The position numbers and the translations under genes were made by a program. The notes below the pieces were generated by a model. It had not been told where the DNA came from and searched no databases. It worked only from the letters and a program-made list of their open reading frames with translations. Positions 26,571 through 34,628 of a DNA stretch of 36,979 nt are shown here, piece after piece. The stretch comes from Anaerolineae bacterium (GTDB lineage: Bacteria > Chloroflexota > Anaerolineae > Anaerolineales > Villigracilaceae). Numbering within the stretch: position 1 is the stretch's first letter; the number at the start of each line of letters is the position of its first letter. Location: positions 1 through 36,979 of the forward strand of contig JAFLCF010000017.1 of NCBI GenBank assembly GCA_017303735.1. The letters run 5' to 3'.

Positions 26571-26639
26571 GCAGGGTCTGTGACCCGCAGTTTCCTAGCA
26601 TGAGGAACAGGGTACGAAGAAACGGCGGTCTCAGACCGC
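26571..26639. repeat. Cluster of three short hairpins in the gap between ttuB-like and GT4 genes
   Basis: GGGTC-TGT-GACCC (26574-26586), TTCCT-6 bases-AGGAA (26592-26607) and GCGGTC-TCA-GACCGC (26625-26639) stand within 70 bp. The first and third share a (G)GGTCTNNGACC(C) theme. The cluster lies in the 244-bp gap between 26510 and 26755 and upstream of the ttuB-ttuA genes. It may be a repetitive extragenic element or part of their leader. No tRNA fold was found. Confidence 0.45.
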
Positions 26640-26719
26640 ATTGAGCACGGCATCTTAATGCGAGTTAATTATGAAACCAGAGATAAAAGAATTTAATTCT
26701 ACCATGCACAAAAGTCACC

Positions 26720-26748
26720 TTGACATTCATCCGCGCATGACGTAGCAT
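26720..26748 (+). promoter_or_regulatory. Sigma-70-type promoter for a leaderless GT4 mRNA
   Basis: TTGACA (26720-26725), exactly 17 bases, then TAGCAT (26743-26748). The seventh base after the -10 is 26755, the A of the start codon. There is no Shine-Dalgarno. This is the clearest promoter of its kind in the window. Confidence 0.7.
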
Positions 26749-26754
26749 CAGCTT

Positions 26755-27957
26755 ATGCGAATTGGAATGATGGTCGACAGTTACAAACCCTACATCAGCG
26801 GCATCACCAACTATGTCGAGATCAACAAACAGTATCTCGAAAAAGCCGGGCATGAAGTATTTGTATTTACCTTCGGCGACCTCGAATATAAAGACAGCGA
26901 GCCGAACATCATCCGCAGCCCGGGTGTGCAATTGGCAGATACTGGCTTTTATCTCTCCATGCGCTATTCACGTCAGGCAAAGGCACTTTTGCAAAGCATG
27001 GATATTGTGCATGTGCATCATCCATTCTTGAGTGGGCGACTCGCCTTGCGCTATTGCCGCCCGGCAAAAATCCCCATCGTCTATACCAACCACACTCGTT
27101 ACGACTTATACGCCCAAGCCTACCTTCCCATAATGCCCGAAGAAGTCAGTGTTGGGATGCTGCAATCATACATGCCGCCCTTCTGCAAAGCCATGGACCT
27201 TGTCATCACCCCATCCGCAGGCATGGAAAAAGTACTGCGCGAGCTCAAAGTGGAAGGCACCATCGAGATCGTTCCAAACGGTGTAGATCTAACCAGCTTT
27301 CAATCTGCCACACCGCTTGCGCGCGAAAATTTTGGTTACAAAGCGGATGACATTCTGATCGTCTATGCAGGGCGTATTGCGCTCGAAAAAAACCTGCCAT
27401 TCTTGATCGACTCTTTCGCAGGCATCGCCAAGGTCGTACCCAATGTTCACCTGATTCTGCTTGGCGGCGGAGTTCAACAGTACGAAGAAGAGATTCGCGA
27501 ATATGTGGAACGACAGAACATGCCCAACCGCATCCGCATGACGGGCAGAATTCAGTACGATCAACTTCCAGCGTATCTCGCCATGTGTGATATTTTTGCA
27601 ACCGCATCGGTAACCGAGGTCCATCCGCTATCCGTGATCGAAGCCATGGGGGCTGGGCTTCCCATCGTTGGCATTGAATCCGTTGGTGTTGGGGATACAG
27701 TTCGGGATGGCGAAACCGGCTATCTCGCGACTCACGACCCGTCTGCCTTTACGGCAAAACTTATGCGCCTCTGTCTGGACCCGCAACTGCGTCTGCAAAT
27801 GGGCAGCTCTGCCCGTGAAGCTTCGTCTGCGTACGCCATTGAGCGCACCACCACGGTCATGCTGCAACACTATGAGCAGATCGTAAAAAATGCCATGCCA
27901 CGCAAGGATAATTTCGAAACACGTCTGCGAAAAATTCTGGAAAACTTCCTTTCATGA
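26755..27957 (+). CDS. GT4-family glycosyltransferase (diacylglycerol glucosyltransferase-like)
   Basis: 400 residues, GT-B fold, retaining. The N-terminal domain starts MRIGMMVDSYKPYISGI and includes IVHVHHPFLSG and VYTNHTRYDLY. The C-terminal nucleotide-sugar domain has IVPNGVDLTSF, VYAGRIALEKNL, LILLGGG, and the E-x7-E motif in TEVHPLSVIEA, then MGAGLPIVG. The N-terminal motifs resemble 1,2-diacylglycerol 3-glucosyltransferases, which make membrane glycolipids; other GT4 acceptors cannot be excluded. There is no signal peptide, so it probably acts at the inner face of the membrane. A TTGACA-17-TAGCAT promoter sits right before the ATG. The next gene overlaps its stop by four bases, so they are one operon. 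Confidence 0.87.
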   Translation: MRIGMMVDSYKPYISGITNYVEINKQYLEKAGHEVFVFTFGDLEYKDSEPNIIRSPGVQLADTGFYLSMRYSRQAKALLQSMDIVHVHHPFLSGRLALRYCRPAKIPIVYTNHTRYDLYAQAYLPIMPEEVSVGMLQSYMPPFCKAMDLVITPSAGMEKVLRELKVEGTIEIVPNGVDLTSFQSATPLARENFGYKADDILIVYAGRIALEKNLPFLIDSFAGIAKVVPNVHLILLGGGVQQYEEEIREYVERQNMPNRIRMTGRIQYDQLPAYLAMCDIFATASVTEVHPLSVIEAMGAGLPIVGIESVGVGDTVRDGETGYLATHDPSAFTAKLMRLCLDPQLRLQMGSSAREASSAYAIERTTTVMLQHYEQIVKNAMPRKDNFETRLRKILENFLS

Positions 27958-28307
27958 CGGGACATAATCAACGTGTTGGAGCTTGGGGCGAAGAAACGGC
28001 TGCCGCCTGGCTGGCAAGCCACGGTTACGAAGTGATCCGGCGCAACGTCCGCACGCCGTATGGTGAGATCGATATCGTCGTCCAAAAGAACGGCATCACG
28101 ATCTTTGTCGAAGTAAAGACGTTAACTTCATCAAAATCTTTTTTTCCTGAAAGTCAGATCACCTCCCGTAAACTCGAACATATGTTGAATTCTGCTTCGC
28201 ATTATGCCGCCGAAAATGCGCTTGATCGCTGGCAGCTTGATGTCATTGCCATCGAGGGGAAACGCACTGAAACACCGGTCATCCATCATTTTGAAAATAT
28301 CCAATAA
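27954..28307 (+). CDS. YraN/UPF0102 family nuclease-like protein
   Basis: 117 residues, the usual size. The endonuclease-like core is present: GAWGEETAAAWLASHGYEVIRRN, then GEIDIVV and FVEVKT, i.e. an E-xn-D-x-E/K metal site of the PD-(D/E)xK type. The family's role is not settled; it is often beside ribosome or DNA-repair genes. The start overlaps the GT4 stop (ATGA), which indicates coupled translation, but a functional link with the glycosyltransferase is not evident. Confidence 0.88.
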   Translation: MTGHNQRVGAWGEETAAAWLASHGYEVIRRNVRTPYGEIDIVVQKNGITIFVEVKTLTSSKSFFPESQITSRKLEHMLNSASHYAAENALDRWQLDVIAIEGKRTETPVIHHFENIQ

Positions 28308-28321
28308 GTATCAGCTATAAT
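28291..28321 (+). promoter_or_regulatory. Possible promoter of the GH25 gene
   Basis: TTGAAA (28291-28296), a 19-base spacer and TATAAT (28316-28321), starting transcription near 28328, 43 bases before the start codon. The -35 lies within the end of the YraN gene. The spacer is longer than ideal. Confidence 0.4.
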
Positions 28322-28370
28322 TTAAGTCAGCCAGCTATACCATCGACTCGCGAATGACAAGGAGACTCAC

Positions 28371-30827
28371 ATGGCGAACGCAATCGGACCCGACGTCAGT
28401 TTCTATCAGGATGACCCCCAAACCCCGCAAGGGATCAACTTTATCAAGATGCGCGAAAATGCGTATTATGTGATTGTGCGCGCAGGGCAAAATGTATGGG
28501 GAGACCGCGATTTCAAGGTCAATTGGCGCGAAGCAAAAGCGGCGGGCTTGCCGCGCGGCTCTTATTGGTTTTACGACAGCCGGGTTGACCCAAAGATTCA
28601 AGCCGAAAAATGGGTTTCGATGTTCGACGGCGGTGACTTTGGCGAACTGCCCTTGTGGGGTGATTTTGAGGATGTTTACAACGGTCCATTCAAAGGCTGG
28701 AAGAATTGGTATAACTTTCTCGAACGCGTAAAAGAGCTGATCCCTGCTGGTAAGGAGATCGGCGTTTATACAGGTTATTACTATTGGCGCGAGAATACGG
28801 CAGGAGTTGGCATTCCAAATGCGTCTCTGAATTATTTCAAGCAATATCCACTTTGGATCGCAAACTATGGCACGTCATCGCCTCTCATCCCACAACCATG
28901 GACGACCTGGACTCTCTGGCAATTTACTGACAATGGCGATGGCACTGCCTACGGTGTGGAAAGCCTGAACATCGACTTGAATTATTTCAATGGAGATGTC
29001 GATGCGCTTCGGCGGCGTTTTGGTTTGAGCAATACGCCCCTTCCGCCGCCTTCATTGCCAAGCAAAAATTACCGGGTGACCACGGCTTCACTCAAAGTCC
29101 GCGAGGGACCTGGGCTTTCCTTTAGTCAAATTGGCAGTATCACTCTAAATGAAGTCGTCGAAAAGGTCGATGAAAATTCAGACGGCACCTGGCTTAAGAT
29201 CCGCAAATCCGATGATAGCCTTACCGGGTGGAGCTTTGCCGCCTATCTTCAAAATATCAGCAGTTCGCCCGAACCAGAGCCCGAACCGGAACCGGAGCCC
29301 GAACCAGAACCAGAACCAGAACCAAACCCCGAGCCAGAACCTACACCTGAACCAATACCAACGGGGAAATGGTACCGTGTAACCACTTCCTCTCTGCGTA
29401 TCCGTGAAAGAGCTTCAACAAATGCTCTCCAAATCGGCAGCATTTTTTTGAATGAAGTTGTGGAAGAAGTCGGCGCAACGGCAAATCGTTCATGGCTGCA
29501 AATCCGCAAGCAGGATGGCAGCCTGACTGGCTGGTCCTCCGCCCAATACCTTGCGCCAGCCCCTGCCCCAACTCTGCCGCCGGAAGAAGAAGATGAAAAC
29601 TGGTATCGAGTCACAGCATCGGTATTGAAGATCCGATTAGGTCCCGGGCTTGATTTCGAAGCGATCGGTACATTTACCTTTGGGGAACTCGTGGAAAAAC
29701 TGGAAGCCAGCCCCGACAACCAATGGTTGAAGGTGCGCAGCAAAGATGGAACCCGGTCGGGATGGAGTTTTGGCGAATACCTGATCGACGTTCACAACCC
29801 TGGGGAAGCACCACCGCCTTCCGTGGTGGTACCTGAACACAGCGACAAGAACTGGTATCGCATCAACACTTCGACATTAAATGTGCGTGACACTCCCAGC
29901 TTATCAGGCAAAATCTTAAGCGCATTATCCAAAAACGATGTCGTTCCATGTCTGGATGAGACCAACCCACAATGGGCACAGATTCAAAAACTGGATGGAA
30001 GTGTTGGCTGGTGTTCCCGTGACTACCTCGTGAAGGTCAGCACCGAAAGCAGACCTAACGCAATCACGCAGCGACTTGCCCCCGGTGTGACGTATTTACG
30101 GAAAGATCTGACCTCTCCGCGCAATATTGTAGTGCATGTGCTTGCCATCGACCTTCAAACCCAAAAACTCGAATTCCTCGTCACGCCTTCCGCAAACAAT
30201 ACGGATGTGCTTTGCACGCGCACAACATCTCAATTTTTAGAGGAGTTCAAACTGCATGCTGCCATCAATGGCGGGTATTACAGTTATCTTGATGCTTCGC
30301 ACAGCGCCGCATTGCTCTGCCCGAACGGTGGCGACCCAGTGCGCATCAGCGACTATGCTGCTTCGCGTGGCAAGGTCTATTCGCCAAAGAAAACCGCTCA
30401 ACCGGTTGTGCATATTGGCAAAAAGAATCAAGTGACATTCAACAAAGAGCCGGGACAGGTGTTCAACGCCGTTTCAGGTGACCGGCTGGTCGTTGTAGAC
30501 GGCAAGGTGGTGAAAAACCTTGCGGCACAGGATCCAAATCCACGCACGGCAATCGGCTTGAATCGCAACGGTCGCTGGCTTACCTTAATGGTCGTAGATG
30601 GACGTCAGACCGGTTATAGCGAGGGCGTCACTTTCCCAGAACTGGCGGAGCTTCTCATTTCGTACGGAGTTCACACCGGCGTCAACATGGATGGTGGCGG
30701 TTCCTCTTCCATGACCATCCGTGGATTCGACGGGAAAGCCCGTGTTCTTAATTCTCCCATCGAAATGAACCAACCCGGCAAGGAACGCCCGGTCGGGAAT
30801 CATCTAGGGTTGCTCGTCAAACCATAA
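28371..30827 (+). CDS. GH25 lysozyme-like, four SH3b repeats and phosphodiester glycosidase (NAGPA) domain
   Basis: 818 residues. A GH25 muramidase domain (1-~220) has Asp8 in GPDVSFYQ and the catalytic D98-F-E100 in LWGDFEDVY. Four SH3b domains start near 233, 333, 410 and 494 (each with W/YRVTTS-type opening and LKVREGPG or like, ending W-x(2-4)-YL). An Pro-Glu repeat linker lies between the first and second. A C-terminal NAGPA/DUF2233 domain (~567-818) has AAINGGYY and NMDGGGSSS (772-780). It should cut cell-wall glycans and remove or hydrolyse a phosphodiester-linked sugar. AAGGAG is 7 bases before the ATG. Unusually, no signal peptide or membrane helix is present, and an in-frame stop at 28323 leaves no room for one upstream. 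Export by another route, or cytoplasmic release by lysis, would be needed. Confidence 0.85.
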   Translation: MANAIGPDVSFYQDDPQTPQGINFIKMRENAYYVIVRAGQNVWGDRDFKVNWREAKAAGLPRGSYWFYDSRVDPKIQAEKWVSMFDGGDFGELPLWGDFEDVYNGPFKGWKNWYNFLERVKELIPAGKEIGVYTGYYYWRENTAGVGIPNASLNYFKQYPLWIANYGTSSPLIPQPWTTWTLWQFTDNGDGTAYGVESLNIDLNYFNGDVDALRRRFGLSNTPLPPPSLPSKNYRVTTASLKVREGPGLSFSQIGSITLNEVVEKVDENSDGTWLKIRKSDDSLTGWSFAAYLQNISSSPEPEPEPEPEPEPEPEPEPNPEPEPTPEPIPTGKWYRVTTSSLRIRERASTNALQIGSIFLNEVVEEVGATANRSWLQIRKQDGSLTGWSSAQYLAPAPAPTLPPEEEDENWYRVTASVLKIRLGPGLDFEAIGTFTFGELVEKLEASPDNQWLKVRSKDGTRSGWSFGEYLIDVHNPGEAPPPSVVVPEHSDKNWYRINTSTLNVRDTPSLSGKILSALSKNDVVPCLDETNPQWAQIQKLDGSVGWCSRDYLVKVSTESRPNAITQRLAPGVTYLRKDLTSPRNIVVHVLAIDLQTQKLEFLVTPSANNTDVLCTRTTSQFLEEFKLHAAINGGYYSYLDASHSAALLCPNGGDPVRISDYAASRGKVYSPKKTAQPVVHIGKKNQVTFNKEPGQVFNAVSGDRLVVVDGKVVKNLAAQDPNPRTAIGLNRNGRWLTLMVVDGRQTGYSEGVTFPELAELLISYGVHTGVNMDGGGSSSMTIRGFDGKARVLNSPIEMNQPGKERPVGNHLGLLVKP
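29271..29360 (+). repeat. Low-complexity 6-bp repeat coding a Pro-Glu linker
   Basis: A run of GAACCN/GAGCCN hexamers encodes alternating Glu-Pro, ending TPEPIPTG. It joins the first and second SH3b domains as a stiff acidic linker and is prone to length change by slippage, in frame each time. Confidence 0.85.
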
Positions 30828-30840
30828 AGTAGTGGATGTA

Positions 30841-30872
30841 AAAACAGTCCGGCTCGAACCGGACTGTTTTTT
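30841..30872. terminator. Bidirectional terminator between GH25 and HAAS genes
   Basis: Perfect 12-bp stem AAAACAGTCCGG / CCGGACTGTTTT with a 6-base loop. It has T-runs at the 3' side on both strands, ending the + GH25 gene and the - HAAS/sensor gene. Confidence 0.85.
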
Positions 30873-30889
30873 GTTCCTGCTTAAGAGGC

Positions 30890-31777
30890 TTATTCGCCGA
30901 CCAAAATCCACTTTGCCATTCTTCCGTGCAATTGACCGATGCCCCGCGCAATATTCATGAATATCGTCCACAATAGGAAGCCGCCCAATACCCACAGGGG
31001 ATATGTCCATGTTGGGAATGGATAACGGATTTCGTTGCCGACATCGAAAGCGCCCTGTTGAAACAACTCCTGTAGTACAGGAATAGCAATAAAAGACAAT
31101 GAAATACTTAACACCGTCACGATCGAGACAAAGTAGATAGTTCCCAACACAAATTGGATCAACATGTAAAGGATCATGAGCCAGGTCTGCCGATCGGTGA
31201 CCAATGCTTTGAGTCGCTCCAGCCACTTCATGCCTTGATGAGAGAACAAGGGGCGGCGCGGCATGCGGACGCCGAGTAAGGCTTCCACGAGTCTACCTTC
31301 CAACAATGCCAGCCCGCGAACGGAAAGCAGGAATAGCAAAGCAAAAGGGAAGCCAAAAATGAAGATAAGAAAAGACACCGATACAGAAACACCCGTCACC
31401 GCCCAGGTAAAGTACAGCACTCCTGTAATAAAGGCAATGAACATATACAACAATGCACCCCATGCGCGCGTATCAGTATACACACCAAAGAAATGCCCAA
31501 GAAAAGAGCGGGGTTTTACAGGCGGACTTAAGACAGGCGATGTCCGGCGTTCCACTTCCTTGTAGGCGGTGGCTGTTTCTTCTGGGCTCCCATATTCGTC
31601 CATGATCGCTTTCAAGGCATCTGTCTCAGACAACCCTGCCTGCTTCTCCGTCGATGCTTTCAATGCCAATGTTAAATGTTCACGCGCATCTGCAACGGCA
31701 TCCTGCACAAGTGCGGGGTCGGCATCGTTCATTTCAGTTTTCAAGGCATCCAGATATTCTTCAATCGTATTAAACAT
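30890..31777 (-). CDS. HAAS plus multi-pass sensor-domain membrane protein
   Basis: 295 residues. The N-terminal ~75 residues (IEEYLDALKTEMNDADPALVQDAVADAREH then ALKAIMDEYGSPEETATAYKEV) form a HAAS (helical, PadR-associated) domain. The rest is membrane-embedded, with two similar blocks of paired helices (near 108-150 and ~200-235) and a conserved Arg/Gly amphipathic segment after the first block (RGLALLEGRLVEALLGV), resembling the bacterial sensor domain. It probably senses a membrane or envelope signal and works with the PadR protein encoded 4 bases upstream. What it does to PadR is inference. The start follows the PadR stop directly, so they are one operon. Confidence 0.82.
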   Translation of the reverse strand: MFNTIEEYLDALKTEMNDADPALVQDAVADAREHLTLALKASTEKQAGLSETDALKAIMDEYGSPEETATAYKEVERRTSPVLSPPVKPRSFLGHFFGVYTDTRAWGALLYMFIAFITGVLYFTWAVTGVSVSVSFLIFIFGFPFALLFLLSVRGLALLEGRLVEALLGVRMPRRPLFSHQGMKWLERLKALVTDRQTWLMILYMLIQFVLGTIYFVSIVTVLSISLSFIAIPVLQELFQQGAFDVGNEIRYPFPTWTYPLWVLGGFLLWTIFMNIARGIGQLHGRMAKWILVGE

Positions 31778-31781
31778 GATG

Positions 31782-32138
31782 TTATCCTTTCAAGATCGAG
31801 TCCACGAATTTCTTCGTTTGTTTCCACAATTCAACCCACTCATCCAGCACAGCACGCCCATCTTTTGTGATCTTATAATACCGGCGCGGCGGACCAGACA
31901 CCGAAGGCTCGACCGTACTCTCCAACAGCCCGTTTTCTTCAAGCGAGCGAAGTACCGGGTACAAGGTCCCCTGCTTCATCATGGGGATCTCGGGACCACT
32001 TTCTTCTAGCATTTTTGCAATTTGATAGCCATACATCGGCTCGCCGCTGCGGCTTAATACGCTCAACAGCACTAAAGAGGATGTACCTGCGTTCAATTCC
32101 TTTTGAAATTTCTTGGTATGCGATCCAGGTTCAGTCAT
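31782..32138 (-). CDS. PadR family transcriptional repressor
   Basis: 118 residues. A winged helix covers ~15-95: LNAGTSSLVLLSVLSRSGEPMYGYQIAKML, then the recognition helix region in GTLYPVLRSLEENGLLEST and the wing PSVSGPPRRYYKIT, with a C-terminal dimer helix (DEWVELWKQTKKFVDSIL). It represses its own operon and the membrane HAAS protein downstream. The start at 32138 has AAAGGAG before it; the longer frame to 32162 is not supported. Its own promoter carries a 13-bp palindrome in the spacer. Confidence 0.9.
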   Translation of the reverse strand: MTEPGSHTKKFQKELNAGTSSLVLLSVLSRSGEPMYGYQIAKMLEESGPEIPMMKQGTLYPVLRSLEENGLLESTVEPSVSGPPRRYYKITKDGRAVLDEWVELWKQTKKFVDSILKG

Positions 32139-32183
32139 ATACGCTCCTTTCAATAGTATCAATCTCTTACTAGTAATAATTTT

Positions 32184-32212
32184 ATAATAGTATCAAATTG
32201 ATATTATGTCAA
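32184..32212 (-). promoter_or_regulatory. Promoter of the padR operon with palindromic operator in the spacer
   Basis: On the minus strand TTGACA (32212-32207), 17 bases, TATTAT (32189-32184). The spacer holds the 13-bp palindrome TATCAAATTGATA (32191-32203). The half-site AATAGTATCAA recurs downstream at 32152-32162. The placement suits autorepression by the encoded PadR. Confidence 0.65.
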
Positions 32213-32284
32213 GGGTTTTAATAGAAAAAGAGCCAGTGCATGGCTAGCTCTCCAGTACTAGTTGAAAAGCAACCAATGCTCCTC

Positions 32285-32320
32285 AAACAAAATCAATCCC
32301 GCCTCACGACGGGATTGATT
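32285..32320 (-). terminator. Terminator of folD
   Basis: Perfect 11-bp stem AATCAATCCCG / CGGGATTGATT about 20 bases after the folD stop, followed on the minus strand by TTTTGTTTG. A second, weaker hairpin with a T-tract lies at 32224-32251, just before the padR promoter. Confidence 0.75.
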
Positions 32321-32340
32321 TATTACCACCTTCAGTTGCT

Positions 32341-33252
32341 TTATTTATCTTGTATCTCTGCCGCCCGCAATGTATTTGCCATCAGCATCGCAATCGTCAT
32401 CGGACCGACCCCGCCGGGCACTGGGGTAATAAACCCAGCTACTTCCTTTGCCTCCTCGAAGTTGACATCCCCCACTAGTCTTTGAAGCGGCTTACCCGTC
32501 TTCTGGCTAATCATCTGTGTACCATCTGGGTTGAGCTTCGGAATTCCATTGATGCCTACATCGATAACCGCCGCACCCGGTTTGATCCAGTCGCCGCGCA
32601 CCATTTCGGCGCGACCGATGGCAGCAATGATGATATCGGCATTGCGCAACACACCTGGAATATCCTTCGTCTTCGAGTGGACTACCGTCACTGTGGCGTT
32701 TTCTTTAATGAGAAGCAATGCTGCGGGCATGCCAACAATATTCGAACGACCCAATACAACAGCATTCGCTCCTGCGATTTTTACACCCGCCTCTTTCAGC
32801 AGGTAGATACATCCATACGGTGTACACGGGACGAATAACGGCTCACGTCCTTTTTGTGCCAGACGCCCAAGGTTGATGGGAGAGAAACCATCGACATCTT
32901 TTTCGATGCTGATGAGCTGCAAAATCCGTTCTTCGTCCAGGTGATCGGGCAAAGGTAATTGAACCAGAATCCCATGCACCTTCGGATCCGCATTCAACTG
33001 CTTAATAAGTTTCTCAAGTTCTTCCTGCGAAACATCGGCAGGAACAGGCAAATGAAAAGAAGTCATTCCCAATTCAGCACAAGCCTTCTGTTTCATACTC
33101 ACATAAGTCGCTGAATCGATCCTCTCCCCGACCAACACAGTCGCCAAGCCTGGCTGAGATTTACCTTCCGCGATTCGCTTTGCAACCTTCTCTTTCACTT
33201 CATCGCGCACCTTCTGCGCAATGGCAGTTCCATCGATCAATTGAGCCGTCAT
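32341..33252 (-). CDS. folD: Bifunctional methylenetetrahydrofolate dehydrogenase / methenyltetrahydrofolate cyclohydrolase
   Basis: 303 residues, a little longer than the usual 280-300. It interconverts 5,10-methylene-THF, 5,10-methenyl-THF and 10-formyl-THF with NADP(H) in one-carbon metabolism. Catalytic Lys54 is in YVSMKQKAC; the folate loop is VQLPLPDHLDEERI; KDVDGFSPINLGRL, the nucleotide loop GRSNIVGMPAALLL, and the C-terminal TPVPGGVGPMTIAML are all intact. AAGGAG lies 7 bases before the start. It is flanked by its own promoter-like box and terminator, so probably monocistronic. Confidence 0.96.
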   Translation of the reverse strand: MTAQLIDGTAIAQKVRDEVKEKVAKRIAEGKSQPGLATVLVGERIDSATYVSMKQKACAELGMTSFHLPVPADVSQEELEKLIKQLNADPKVHGILVQLPLPDHLDEERILQLISIEKDVDGFSPINLGRLAQKGREPLFVPCTPYGCIYLLKEAGVKIAGANAVVLGRSNIVGMPAALLLIKENATVTVVHSKTKDIPGVLRNADIIIAAIGRAEMVRGDWIKPGAAVIDVGINGIPKLNPDGTQMISQKTGKPLQRLVGDVNFEEAKEVAGFITPVPGGVGPMTIAMLMANTLRAAEIQDK

Positions 33253-33287
33253 GAGTTTGCTCCTTAAGAGGTCAAAATGTTATATAA

Positions 33288-33293
33288 ATTATA
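33288..33293 (-). promoter_or_regulatory. -10 box (TATAAT) of folD
   Basis: TATAAT on the minus strand, about 35 bases before the start codon, giving a short leader with the Shine-Dalgarno. The best -35 candidate (TTTGAA) is only 15 bases away. Confidence 0.45.
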
Positions 33294-33329
33294 CATTCAT
33301 CCCCCATCTTCAAATAGTGACTTTCGTAC

Positions 33330-34601
33330 CTATCGAATTACACCACTTACTTTTTCCCCATCCAAGCTCAGCAATTCAACTTCATCCACTTCATTCCAAC
33401 GCGGCGAAGGGGCAACAGCGCTCACACGCAGATAATTCCCCGTCCAGCCTTCCATGCGCCAGCCGTATTCACCATATTCAGTCGTAGACTCCCACAACAC
33501 GGACATTTTTTGCCCGATAAATTTTTCGCGGTAGGATGTTGCCGACTCTTCGATCGTTTCCTGCAAGATGCGATTCCGCCTCTTCCTCACCTCAGGCTTG
33601 ACCTGCCCCTTCATCTTTGCCGCCCCGGTGCCGGGACGCGGCGAATAGGAAAAAACATGTCCGCCTGTGAACTTCATTTCGTTTACGAATTCCAAGGTCT
33701 CTGCAAATTCTTCATCCGTTTCGCCAGGGAAGCCCGCAATGATGTCGGTGGTGATGGCGACATCGGGCATGACCAGTCGAGCGGCTTGCACCAACTCGCG
33801 GAAGGATTGCTGTGTGGTTTTGCGTGCCATCCGCCGCAGGGTAGAGTCACTGCCTGATTGGAGTGGCAGGTGCAGGTGTGGCATGAGGCGTTTGTCGTTC
33901 CATAACGAGAAGAAATCTGCATCCAGATCCCAGGGTTCGAGGGAAGATAATCTCAGGCGTTGAACATCCGTTTCATGCAAAAGGGCTTTGACCAGATCAC
34001 GCAAATGGTAACTGCCAAGGTCTTGTCCCCACGAACCGAGGTGAACCCCGGTGAGGACAATTTCTTTTGAGCCACCTGCCAATGCCGAGTGGACATCTTG
34101 AATTACATCAGCCAAAACACGCGAACGTCCTTCGCCGCGCGCAACAGTGGTGATGCAAAAAGTACATTTGTTATCGCAACCGTCCTGCACTTTGATGAAG
34201 GCACGCGTGCGGCGATGCAAGCCAGGAATTGGAATACGATCAATCGGTTCAAGGTCGAAGGTTGAAGGCTCAAGGTTGAGAACTTGAGGAACGAGTAAGT
34301 CTTTTTTATCGTTGGTGACAACATGCCGAACATTCGGGAGCGCCGCAGCATCTTTCGGTTGAATCGAAGTCCAACAGCCGGTGGCGACAATTTCATTGAC
34401 CCCTGCACGCGCAATGGTGCGGATCTTTCCACGCGAGTCCGATGCGGCTTGTGTGGTAACTGCACAGGTGTTGACCACTGCCATATCGGCATGCTCAGCC
34501 GAAGCGACTATCTCATGTCCTGCCGCGCGAAACTGCCGTGACATGGATTCGATCTCCGCTTGATTCAAACGGCAGCCAATGGTGTCGAGAAAAATCTTCA
34601 T
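33330..34601 (-). CDS. mtaB: tRNA (t6A37) methylthiotransferase MtaB
   Basis: 423 residues. The N-terminal MTTase domain (FLDTIGCRLNQAEIESM, VVNTCAVTTQAASDSR, VATGCW) has three cluster cysteines, the radical SAM motif is CDNKCTFC, and the C-terminus is a TRAM-like domain. The family order CRLNQAE and TGVHLGSWGQDL matches MtaB (which turns t6A37 into ms2t6A37) more than MiaB or RimO. It acts on tRNAs reading ANN codons. The stretch LNLEPSTFDLEP between the first two domains is encoded by a 7-bp tandem repeat (34246-34280), an unusual insertion in the variable linker. There is no clear Shine-Dalgarno. The lipoprotein gene ends 95 bp upstream on the same strand. Confidence 0.9.
   Translation of the reverse strand: MKIFLDTIGCRLNQAEIESMSRQFRAAGHEIVASAEHADMAVVNTCAVTTQAASDSRGKIRTIARAGVNEIVATGCWTSIQPKDAAALPNVRHVVTNDKKDLLVPQVLNLEPSTFDLEPIDRIPIPGLHRRTRAFIKVQDGCDNKCTFCITTVARGEGRSRVLADVIQDVHSALAGGSKEIVLTGVHLGSWGQDLGSYHLRDLVKALLHETDVQRLRLSSLEPWDLDADFFSLWNDKRLMPHLHLPLQSGSDSTLRRMARKTTQQSFRELVQAARLVMPDVAITTDIIAGFPGETDEEFAETLEFVNEMKFTGGHVFSYSPRPGTGAAKMKGQVKPEVRKRRNRILQETIEESATSYREKFIGQKMSVLWESTTEYGEYGWRMEGWTGNYLRVSAVAPSPRWNEVDEVELLSLDGEKVSGVIR
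34246..34280. repeat. Five tandem 7-bp repeats (GGTTSAA-type) inside mtaB
   Basis: On the + strand GGTTCAA, GGTCGAA, GGTTGAA, GGCTCAA and GGTTGAG stand in a row. It is read through as part of the linker after the N-terminal domain. Seven is not a multiple of 3, so only certain copy numbers keep the frame. Confidence 0.8.
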
Positions 34602-34628
34602 AGAAAAAAGATAATGTATATTAGATAA

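Noticed and set aside
26571..26660. tRNA gene
   Set aside because: The hairpins do not form a cloverleaf; no acceptor stem, T-loop (GTTCRA) or anticodon arm at the right spacing.
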